Positions 31,748-38,205 of a stretch of DNA of 38,205 nt are shown here, piece after piece (the first letter of the stretch is position 1; each line of letters begins with the position of its first letter). The notes under the pieces are model-generated. The model ran no database searches. It was not told where the DNA came from and saw only the letters and a list, made by a program, of their open reading frames with translations. A program made the position numbers and the translations under genes. Source of the DNA: Aporhodopirellula sallentina SM41 (GTDB lineage Bacteria > Planctomycetota > Planctomycetia > Pirellulales > Pirellulaceae); the NCBI RefSeq assembly GCF_000346505.1, contig NZ_ANOH01000088.1, forward strand, positions 1 to 38,205, given 5' to 3'.

Positions 31748-33739
31748 ATGAAACGTGCCTACTATTCTGATTCCATCGCAAACTTCCTCACTGAGAATCA
31801 CAACACGATTCTGGGGCATCTGGTTAGCAGCAGCGAGTTCTCGGTCGAGAGCACTCAACGCGATGCTTGGATGTGTCAAATCAAGCTTTTGAAAAAGTTA
31901 CTCATTGGAGTAGGTGGCACGATCTACTTTGAGTATTCGATTCCACGAATGGGAAAGCGAGTTGATGTATTGCTATTAATCGGCAATGCCATCTTCGTCG
32001 TCGAGTTCAAGGTTGGCGATACTCAGCACTGGTCTGGTGCACTGAACCAAGTCACCGACTACGCACTCGACTTGAAGAACTTCCACGATGCCAGCCACGA
32101 TCGTTTTGTCGTACCAATTCTGATCGCAACCGAAGCCGAAGCGTCGCCAGTACGAATTGAATCAACGCCACGTCGAGACGGTTTGTTAGCAACCATTCGG
32201 TCCAATGGAAACAACCTCGGAACGATCATTTGCGAAGTTCAAGACTTCGTTGAAGCAGCGGCGGCGGGTGATCGCTCTCAGATTGAGTCGTCGAGTTGGG
32301 AAAGCGGAAAATACCTTCCAACGCCAACGATCATTGAAGCCGCAATGGCTTTGTACAACGGGCATTCGGTCGCTGAGATTTCACGAAGCGATGCGAGCGG
32401 CGCCGAATTGCATCGCACCACGGACACGATTTCGACTGTCATTGAGAACGCCAGAGCGGGACGGCACAAGGCAATTTGCTTTGTGACAGGGGTACCAGGT
32501 GCAGGTAAAACACTCATCGGGTTGAACATCGCGACGCGTCATTTGGATGACCAAAGCAACACCTACAGTGTTTTCCTGTCAGGCAATGGCCCGCTCGTCC
32601 AGATTCTTCAGGAAGCACTTGCTCGCGATAAGGTGGCGAGGGAGAAGGCTGCGGGGCGGCGAGTCACCAAATCAGCGGCACGCAGTGAAGTGAAGACATT
32701 CATTCAAAATGTCCATCACTATCGTGATGAGTATTTGAAGGACAGCCGGGCACCGGCGGATCACGTTGCTTTGTTCGATGAAGCCCAGCGAGCTTGGGAT
32801 TTGCAGCAGACATCCAAGTTCATGCGGCAGAAGAAGAACCAGCCAAATTTCAATCAATCGGAACCTGAATTCTTGATTTCGTGTATCGACCGTCACGAAG
32901 ACTGGGGAGTCATCGTCTGTCTTGTAGGTGGCGGGCAGGAAATCAACACCGGGGAGGCGGGGATCGCAGAATGGGTCGAAGCACTGAATCGCTCATTCCC
33001 GGACTGGCACATCCACATTTCCGACCGTTTAACCGACAGCGAATACGGTGCGGGCGAGGTGCTGTCGAGCATCGAATCTCGAGAGAACGTGCACTACGAT
33101 TCAGGCCTGCACCTGTCCGTGTCCATGCGATCATTTCGTGCCGAGAACGTGTCGAGGCTGGTCAAAGAGATTCTGGATTTGGACGCGGAGAGCGCCTCAC
33201 TGACTCTGCGGTCAATTCGCGAGAACTACCCAATCGTTTTGACGCGGGACCTTGCCAAAGCGAAGGCCTGGATGCGTCAGCAAGCTCGCGGAAGCGAACG
33301 CTACGGAATTGTGGTGTCATCACAAGCGAACCGTCTCAAGCCGTTGGCGATCGACGTTCGATTACAGCCCAACCCGATTCATTGGTTTCTCGCGGGACGC
33401 GAGGATGTCCGATCTTCCTATTACCTGGAGGACGTCGCCACGGAATTTGACATCCAAGGCCTCGAACTCGACTGGGCCTGCGTCACTTGGGATGCGGACT
33501 TTCGCCATGCTGACGATGGTTGGGTCTACCGCTCATTCCGAGGCAATAAGTGGCAGAAGATAAACAAGGCTGAACGCCAAGCCTACCTCAAGAACGCCTA
33601 CCGCGTCCTCTTGACGCGAGCGCGCCAGGGAATGGTCGTTGTTGTTCCGACAGGTGATGCCCAAGACCCGACCCGGGATCCTGCGTTTTACGACTCCACC
33701 TACGTCTACCTGAAGTCGATTGGAATTTGCGAGATTTGA
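31748..33739 (+). CDS. PD-(D/E)XK nuclease-DUF2075 helicase-like protein
   Basis: A 663-residue protein. The N-terminal part (about 1-150) carries a nuclease signature: Asp73 in [10 protein letters not shown] and Glu86-x-Lys88 in FVVEFKVGD. The rest is a DUF2075 superfamily-1-like motor: Walker [11 protein letters not shown] (Lys254), Walker B FDEAQRAW (Asp344, Glu345), motif III-like [43 protein letters not shown] and the C-terminal [20 protein letters not shown]2075 proteins are common in mobile and defence regions; this one is predicted to unwind and cut nucleic acid. It sits alone, 638 bases after the operon. The ATG has only a weak purine run upstream. All key residues appear intact, so the gene is probably functional. 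Confidence 0.9.
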   Translation: MKRAYYSDSIANFLTENHNTILGHLVSSSEFSVESTQRDAWMCQIKLLKKLLIGVGGTIYFEYSIPRMGKRVDVLLLIGNAIFVVEFKVGDTQHWSGALNQVTDYALDLKNFHDASHDRFVVPILIATEAEASPVRIESTPRRDGLLATIRSNGNNLGTIICEVQDFVEAAAAGDRSQIESSSWESGKYLPTPTIIEAAMALYNGHSVAEISRSDASGAELHRTTDTISTVIENARAGRHKAICFVTGVPGAGKTLIGLNIATRHLDDQSNTYSVFLSGNGPLVQILQEALARDKVAREKAAGRRVTKSAARSEVKTFIQNVHHYRDEYLKDSRAPADHVALFDEAQRAWDLQQTSKFMRQKKNQPNFNQSEPEFLISCIDRHEDWGVIVCLVGGGQEINTGEAGIAEWVEALNRSFPDWHIHISDRLTDSEYGAGEVLSSIESRENVHYDSGLHLSVSMRSFRAENVSRLVKEILDLDAESASLTLRSIRENYPIVLTRDLAKAKAWMRQQARGSERYGIVVSSQANRLKPLAIDVRLQPNPIHWFLAGREDVRSSYYLEDVATEFDIQGLELDWACVTWDADFRHADDGWVYRSFRGNKWQKINKAERQAYLKNAYRVLLTRARQGMVVVVPTGDAQDPTRDPAFYDSTYVYLKSIGICEI

Positions 33740-34097
33740 TTACATTGCGATCGTTAGCGGCTAATTCAGCGCCGAACAGGTCGGTCGTCTACCGATCGCT
33801 GTAGACCGGCGGAAGAAGTGAGCAAACTACCAGCAACCGCCCAAGATCCGTGATGTCCTATTTGCGAAGCGTAACTTTGCCATCGCGTTTCGGACAGTTC
33901 TGAATTTCAAATGCAACGTGACTTGCATTCGTTCAGGACGGGGCACCATGGGCTCACGTGAAGTAAATGAAGAATTCAACGATTTGCGTCTCTTGCGTGC
34001 AGGGGAGTACGGAGTTTGTCGCAGTGGGTGCGATGGCCAGATCCTTTCCTGTACCATTACAGGCATTGCATAAAACACGCCCGGGGCCGAGAGTGGA
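33740..34097. other. Intergenic stretch, nothing recognised
   Basis: About 360 bases between the helicase and NACHT genes. One minus-strand open frame (33827-34078) has no family features. The promoter of the NACHT gene is expected here, but not located. Confidence 0.5.
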
Positions 34098-36512
34098 ATG
34101 GAAAAAGAAATCCAAGAATTTTTAGATTATTGTGCCGGAATGAAAGAGGTTGCATTTCAAAAGGAAATCGTCTGGCCGTTTCTCGATGCGTTAGGTGCGA
34201 CATCAATACAGCATACGCACGGGAACAATGAACGTGGCAAGGACTTTCTTTATATATACCCTTCCGGTTATAGCACCGAGGAATTGCATGCTTGCGTCGT
34301 CAAGAACGGAGGATTCAACTCCAGGGCTGGAGACTCGAACTCAGTTCAGACGGCATTGCTCCAGATTGAGACTGCCCGCAGAACTACGGCACTAAATCCC
34401 GTTACCATGGAGAACGAGGTCCCTCGACGGGTCCTATTCATCGGAACCCATGCATTTCCTGATAAGCATTCAGGCAATCTTGCGGAGCAAATTCGAGAAG
34501 TCGAGCGATACTGTCGTTTTTGGTGGTCCGAGGATTTTGCGATTGCGTTCCGAGAAAAGTGCGAATCACTTTTTCACAATGTCGTTCGACCAGGCCATAT
34601 GATCTCGGATTCACTTTGCAAAGACGTGACACTGCATCGCGAAGCACATGTCCTGAAGTTGCCACTAGGCCCCTCGTTTCGGGTCTACGTCAACATGTGC
34701 ATGTCGTCAAACCTTGAGACACTCCGCACTTTTGTTGAAAGAAAGAAAAAGCCGCGTGCAGTGTATGCAGAGCACGTTAGCAAGAGGCTAGTCAATTACA
34801 CCGCTGCATTACGAGAAGCACTTCAGCCAAAAATTGAATTGCCCGACGTATTTGAGGTTGGAGAGCAACCGAATGAACGAGTCAAAGAAAGTGCAATCGA
34901 ACTCGGAAAAGTCTCGGTTCAACATGTCGCGTTGGACGAATTATATGATTTTGTTGTCGATGTGCAAACTGGAGATGCAGCAAATGCGAGTATCGACCAA
35001 GTGTTTGCGGCTCAGACCATTCTTGGCCAGATTCTTGAGCAACTCGGTGACCATCAGCACTCCACAGAGGCCGGGTCACGCCACTTGGGTTTGATAGGTG
35101 ATCGAGTAGACGCAGTAGACGCGATCGTGTCCGCACACGATGATCTTCTTCTTTTAGGCGATCCCGGCGGTGGCAAGACTTTCACCGCTAAGGAAGTTTT
35201 CATCCGTTCCGTCGAGGCGAATATCTCATGTGTGTATTTTCCGTGTTCCCGCATTCGATCAGAGAATGACGATCTTCTTGAATCAATCGTGAACTACGTA
35301 TCTTCTATTACAGGCGCCTCCCAAGAAGAGGCGTCCGACTACGTTTCAGAATGCGAGCTGTTAATCGTTGACGGAATAGACGAAGCTAGGAGTTTGGAGA
35401 ACGGTCTCCTAGACCAAATTGAACAACTGTCGCATTCGCATCCTGCGAGTCTTGCAGTCGATCCGGATAAGATCAAAGAACTCGATTTGGCTCCCGATTC
35501 AACCCGGGCAAAGATTGAGTTGCGGCATGCCGGCAAGATTCCCGTTATTTCTCTCTCTGACAAATTGTTTTGGGACGAAGCATCGGTTGTCTCGCAGCTT
35601 CTATTTGATGACGAATCGAGCCGCGATAATGCATTTCACGAGCTCCAGAAATCTAGACGCGTGATTGCGACTTGCAGGGCGACCGTTCCCATTGATTTGG
35701 GGCCTGCGTTTCGCTCACTGAACCTACTCCCGTTCACTGAGAATGAGCTTCGAGAGTTTGTTGAACGCCATTGCGAGGCGAAGAACCATGACGCGAATTC
35801 GTTGCTTGAGTTCTTTCGAAAGAATGACTACATACACCAGGTTTGCCGGAGTCCGATGACCGCGTCAATCATGGTTGGAATCTACTTGAGAGGAGAAGAA
35901 CTGCCTTCTTCAAGATCGGAGCTATATGAGACGAGAGTCCAGCTTTTGCTGAGTGAGTGGGACCTCGCCCGTGAGGTCGAACGGCCAGTTGACGGTCGAA
36001 AGAGTTCAAAGCTCTCTTTACTTGGCTACCTCGCTTACGTCATGCAACACGAAGGAATGGTTGAGGTAGATAAATACACGGCGATACGTACTTGTGAGCA
36101 AAAGCTTGGCTCAAAGATCCAAGGCGTTTCGATTTCAACTCTGATTGACGAACTCGTTGTGCATCATTGCCTGCTGGTTCGTCATGCAGGTAACTTGTTG
36201 AGCTTTGGTCACTTATCGCACCAAGAGTTTTTCTGCGCTCGTTACATGGTGTTTTCGCAGAAACTAAACGAGCTTGTTGCAAAATTCGGTAATCGCTGGT
36301 GGCGGAACGTTTGTTTCTTCTTCGTTGGCATTAGCGAATCCGCAGATGTTTTGCTCGAAGCAGTTCATCGAGAGAGTGGTTTCATTGGGCAGGAACAGTT
36401 TGTTCACGAATTGGGAGAAGAAGGGAAGTTCGCAAGTGACTTTATGAGGTTTGCGGATGAAGCTTCATTGATTGACGATGATATTGATGATGACCTAGAT
36501 GAGTACTCATAA
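34098..36512 (+). CDS. NACHT NTPase, probable anti-phage (bNACHT-type) protein
   Basis: An 804-residue STAND NTPase. The NACHT core has Walker A LLLLGDPGGGKTF (Lys360), Walker B LLIVDGIDEA (Asp425, Asp428, Glu429), the sensor-like VIATCRA, and a winged-helix region ending in LSFGHLSHQEFFCARYM, close to the HLTFQEYF motif of the family. The N-terminal region (about 1-150: EVAFQKEIVWPFLDALG, NNERGKDFLYIY, HACVVKNGGF) resembles a restriction-endonuclease-like fold, with Asp49 and Lys69. The acidic residue expected two positions before the Lys is missing, so activity is doubtful. The acidic tail DDDIDDDLDEYS closes the protein. Bacterial NACHT proteins are known anti-phage factors that sense infection and trigger an effector. 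Codons appear more A/T-rich than in neighbours, which suggests horizontal transfer. Confidence 0.9.
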   Translation: MEKEIQEFLDYCAGMKEVAFQKEIVWPFLDALGATSIQHTHGNNERGKDFLYIYPSGYSTEELHACVVKNGGFNSRAGDSNSVQTALLQIETARRTTALNPVTMENEVPRRVLFIGTHAFPDKHSGNLAEQIREVERYCRFWWSEDFAIAFREKCESLFHNVVRPGHMISDSLCKDVTLHREAHVLKLPLGPSFRVYVNMCMSSNLETLRTFVERKKKPRAVYAEHVSKRLVNYTAALREALQPKIELPDVFEVGEQPNERVKESAIELGKVSVQHVALDELYDFVVDVQTGDAANASIDQVFAAQTILGQILEQLGDHQHSTEAGSRHLGLIGDRVDAVDAIVSAHDDLLLLGDPGGGKTFTAKEVFIRSVEANISCVYFPCSRIRSENDDLLESIVNYVSSITGASQEEASDYVSECELLIVDGIDEARSLENGLLDQIEQLSHSHPASLAVDPDKIKELDLAPDSTRAKIELRHAGKIPVISLSDKLFWDEASVVSQLLFDDESSRDNAFHELQKSRRVIATCRATVPIDLGPAFRSLNLLPFTENELREFVERHCEAKNHDANSLLEFFRKNDYIHQVCRSPMTASIMVGIYLRGEELPSSRSELYETRVQLLLSEWDLAREVERPVDGRKSSKLSLLGYLAYVMQHEGMVEVDKYTAIRTCEQKLGSKIQGVSISTLIDELVVHHCLLVRHAGNLLSFGHLSHQEFFCARYMVFSQKLNELVAKFGNRWWRNVCFFFVGISESADVLLEAVHRESGFIGQEQFVHELGEEGKFASDFMRFADEASLIDDDIDDDLDEYS

Positions 36513-36617
36513 AGCAGCGGTCTTATCGCAGCCGGACTTCTGGGAAACCGGATGGTGCCACCCACCAATCGCCCGCTTCGCGGGGGGAGCGAAAAACGCC
36601 AGTTCTTCGTCTCGGTT

Positions 36618-37125
36618 GAGTCAATCGGACTTTGTATGCGGCACTGCCCGTGTGATGACTGGCGGACGATCCTGGTGTTGACTCGATTCGGCGGACTTTG
36701 TTGTTCGTCGGAATTAGTGTCCCTGCGATGAAGCGACGTCGACTTGGAAGCTGGCAAAATGACGGGCAACGCCTCCAAGACCGAGCACCATGCGATCGGC
36801 GGAGTTCGGGGTGCCAGTCTTTCCGGGCGCTACGGTCCTCTCTCCAGGCCGCGTGGCATCGTATGCCGGACGGTCCCAAGTCGCCGTTGGTCATCACCGC
36901 TATCGGCGACCGGAACAAAACCTGCGGCAAACATTGCTGAAAATTTTGAAAGCTGCGGGTGTGGCACCCTGGCCGCGACTCTTTCAAAACATGCGGAGGT
37001 CCCATGAGACGGAACCGATGGCTCGCTATCCGGCCAAGGGCGTGTCGCGGCGGCTGGGCAACAGTGTGCCGGGTTTCAATGCGGCACTCCGCGATGGCAA
37101 TCAATTTTTCGTTTGTGGCGGCGGC
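36618..37125 (+). pseudogene. Decayed tyrosine recombinase (integrase), C-terminal half
   Basis: Reading across frames recovers a planctomycete-type integrase catalytic domain. Frame 1 gives DDWRTILVLTRFGGLCCSSE, then LVSLR, an in-frame TGA where Trp is expected (36729-36731), then SDVDLEAGKMTGNASKTEHH. After a frameshift near 36810 come VPVFPGA and, in a further frame, MPDGPKSPLVITA. The last segment is YRRPEQNLRQTLLKILKAAG, then VAPWPRLFQNMRRSHETEPMA and RRLGNSVPGF. The first catalytic Arg (GGLR) is Cys, and the C-terminal Tyr segment is not found. The gene is dead. Its remnants end about 190 bases from tRNA-Val, the likely attachment site of the island on its left. Confidence 0.75.
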
Positions 37126-37246
37126 GGATCCATGGGATCGACGGTGACCCGCAAGCTCGTCTGGCCCCAGACAACCGTCTGGCGGTTCCACTGGTGGTTC
37201 CATTTTGGGTGTATCTGGTGCTATTGAAGCTGAGGACCAAAACGCA

Positions 37247-37281
37247 GAAAGCCCTGTTTTCGCTTGGAAAACGGGGCTTTC
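37247..37281 (-). terminator. Hairpin downstream of tRNA-Val, probable terminator
   Basis: Arms 37247-37260 and 37268-37281 (GAAAGCCCTGTTTT and its complement with one G-U) enclose a 7-base loop. On the minus strand the hairpin lies 36 bases past the tRNA 3' end and is followed by a short TTTT run five bases later. The fit to an intrinsic terminator is fair rather than perfect. Confidence 0.65.
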
Positions 37282-37315
37282 GATAGTTCAAGATAGTGTG
37301 GGGAACTACTATCTG

Positions 37316-37390
<75 letters not shown>

Positions 37391-37454
37391 TGGGGAAGAG
37401 CTCTCAGCGGTTAGCTGATAGCTCTTAGCTTTGGGTGTTCCTGCGATCGTGAAT

Positions 37455-37470
37455 GCTGGAAGCTTCCAGC
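37455..37470. repeat. Perfect 16-bp palindrome between rpsU and tRNA-Val
   Basis: GCTGGAAGCTTCCAGC is self-complementary over all 16 bases and lies 24 bases past the rpsU stop. Without a loop or T-run it is a poor terminator; it may bind a dimeric protein or be a repeat remnant. The adjacent stretch 37397-37432 has several AGCT-containing words. Confidence 0.55.
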
Positions 37471-37493
37471 TAATCGCTCAAGGCTGTATTGGT

Positions 37494-37688
37494 CTAACGG
37501 GCCAGCAATTGGGTGCGTTTGTTGCGGCGTTCGGCTCGCAAGCGGGCGCGACGGTTGGTTTCACTCGGCTTCTCGTAGAACTCGCGGCGACGCATTTCTT
37601 TCTTGATACCGCTTCGTTCCACTAGTTTTCGGAATCGTCGTACTGCCTCTTGAATCGTTTCCCGATCTCGCACCAATAACTTTACCAT
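37494..37688 (-). CDS. rpsU: 30S ribosomal protein bS21
   Basis: A 64-residue, very basic protein that binds the platform of the small ribosomal subunit near the anti-Shine-Dalgarno region and aids initiation. [19 protein letters not shown] and [20 protein letters not shown] match bS21 over its full length, followed by the Arg/Lys-rich tail ([13 protein letters not shown]). The ATG at 37688 is the conserved start. Its own ribosome binding site is weak. A strong GGAGGAG lies 46 bases upstream and serves a 14-codon ORF that overlaps the rpsU start, so rpsU translation is probably coupled. A longer in-frame extension upstream (to 37985) lacks family similarity and is rejected. Confidence 0.95.
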   Translation of the reverse strand: MVKLLVRDRETIQEAVRRFRKLVERSGIKKEMRRREFYEKPSETNRRARLRAERRNKRTQLLAR

Positions 37689-37726
37689 ATCCGCTTCGTA
37701 AACCCTTCGTTTTGAATTCGTTGCAT
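37682..37726 (-). CDS. Possible 14-codon leader ORF overlapping rpsU
   Basis: ATG at 37726 lies eight bases after GGAGGAG and reads [14 protein letters not shown], then TAA at 37684-37682. The stop overlaps the first codons of rpsU (ATGGTAA contains both). Such overlap is typical of translational coupling: ribosomes finishing the leader would restart at rpsU. The peptide itself may have no function. It could be a chance frame, but the placement of the only strong Shine-Dalgarno site argues for use. Confidence 0.55.
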   Translation of the reverse strand: MQRIQNEGFTKRIW

Positions 37727-37734
37727 TTGAAAAT

Positions 37735-37741
37735 CTCCTCC
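37735..37741 (-). promoter_or_regulatory. Strong ribosome binding site upstream of rpsU leader
   Basis: The minus strand reads GGAGGAG, eight bases before the leader ATG (37726) but 46 bases before rpsU. This spacing is too long to serve rpsU directly and points to the leader ORF. Confidence 0.65.
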
Positions 37742-37742
37742 G

Positions 37743-38089
37743 TTTGAGGACTGATGATCGGGGGTGACTGCGTTTCGGGCGTGTTGTTAACGCACCTCGG
37801 GCCAGAACCCCCTCGTGGGATGAGGGATGATAGCGTTCGAAGTGGAATGTCGACAACCGAGGAATCGTTCGAAAATCGGATAATTTTCGATTCTGGTCTT
37901 GAATTCTCGGCGCTGCGGGGCCATCGGCCGTGTTCACAGTCGATGCGAACGCGGGGAAGTGGTGTGCAGACGCCTGGTCGGACACGCGGGCGTCGGTGCA
38001 TCGGGCAGTCTATCCGGCGGTGCATCGTATCCGGCAATCTATCCGTCAGTGCATCAATGTATTGATCGGTGCTTCGATCGTTTTATCGC
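37743..38089. other. Upstream region of rpsU, no gene seen
   Basis: About 350 bases without a convincing gene. It contains an 8-base inverted repeat TCGAAAAT / ATTTTCGA (37869-37876 and 37883-37890) in an A/T-rich patch that could be part of the rpsU promoter or an operator. The stretch 37975-38080 has repeated ATCGG/ATCCGG words. The rpsU transcript may have a long 5' leader. Confidence 0.45.
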
Positions 38090-38205
38090 CTAGCGGAGTT
38101 GGTCCCAGCGGATGGTTTCGCGGCGGACACCGTCGCTGCCGTAGAAGACGGTGCTGCGGGATTTCAGGTCGGCGATCGCGGTCAGTTTGACGCTCCGTGG
38201 GCCGT
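38090..38205 (-). CDS. C-terminal end of an unidentified gene, cut by window edge
   Basis: The minus-strand frame entering from the right edge reads GPRSVKLTAIADLKSRSTVF, then YGSDGVRRETIRWDQLR, and stops at TAG (38092-38090). The frame is open throughout and codon choice (third-position C or G) fits the neighbours better than the other frames, one of which has an early stop. The family is not recognised from 37 residues. Confidence 0.55.
   Translation of the reverse strand, partial: GPRSVKLTAIADLKSRSTVFYGSDGVRRETIRWDQLR

Noticed and set aside
36523-37203. A 226-codon minus-strand frame
   Set aside because: It is antisense to the integrase remnant and its translation has no recognisable features.
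37689-37985. N-terminal extension of bS21 to about 163 residues
   Set aside because: bS21 is a 60-70 residue protein that begins at [10 protein letters not shown]; the upstream residues look like translated leader DNA.

Overview
The window looks like the chromosome of a planctomycete, most likely a Rhodopirellula-type member of the Pirellulaceae. The evidence is gene content: a planctomycete cytochrome/PSD1 protein beside a Tat-exported DUF1501 protein, an ECF sigma factor of the Rhodopirellula/Verrucomicrobium type followed by a FecR-like protein, an AcnB-type aconitase, and many small secreted or membrane proteins of unknown role. Genes are loosely packed on both strands. The left two thirds are littered with short palindromic interspersed repeats of at least five sequence types. 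The species assignment is inference; no database was searched.

Layout. 1-6,100: acnB (minus), a roughly 1 kb stretch with no convincing gene, a short-chain dehydrogenase and a haloacid-dehalogenase-type hydrolase (plus), then a dense cluster of palindromes. 6,100-12,050: ECF sigma factor, FecR-like regulator, PSCyt/PSD1 protein and DUF1501 protein, all plus strand and probably one regulated unit. 12,300-14,900: a ribokinase gene with a one-base frameshift and a secreted DUF1593 nucleoside-hydrolase-like protein. 14,900-18,100: two small membrane proteins, a secreted barrel-like protein and a Ser/Thr kinase. 18,480-25,430: a heavy-metal efflux locus with a His-rich secreted protein, a membrane fusion protein (frameshifted), an RND pump and a His-containing lipoprotein. 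It is invaded by a four-helix-bundle (S23-like) cassette, a 20-copy 7-bp tandem repeat and several in-frame palindromic repeats.

25,800-37,300 is different in character: none of the interspersed repeats seen further left appears there, and the genes look like a defence island. It has a tightly overlapped three-gene operon (winged-helix protein, P-loop ATPase, RecB/Cas4-like nuclease fused to an FtsK-type translocase), then a PD-(D/E)XK-DUF2075 helicase, then a NACHT NTPase. It ends in a decayed tyrosine recombinase that sits beside a tRNA-Val(UAC) gene whose 3' end faces the island. This is the classical arrangement of an integrated island. Beyond the tRNA are rpsU (bS21), preceded by an overlapping 14-codon leader ORF, and the C-terminal end of one further minus-strand gene.

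The two most interesting items are the three-gene nuclease-translocase operon, a candidate undescribed DNA-processing or anti-phage system, and the S23-like cassette inside the metal-efflux operon. The cassette resembles 23S rRNA intervening sequences in design (inverted-repeat stem with the ORF in the loop) but lies in a protein-coding operon.
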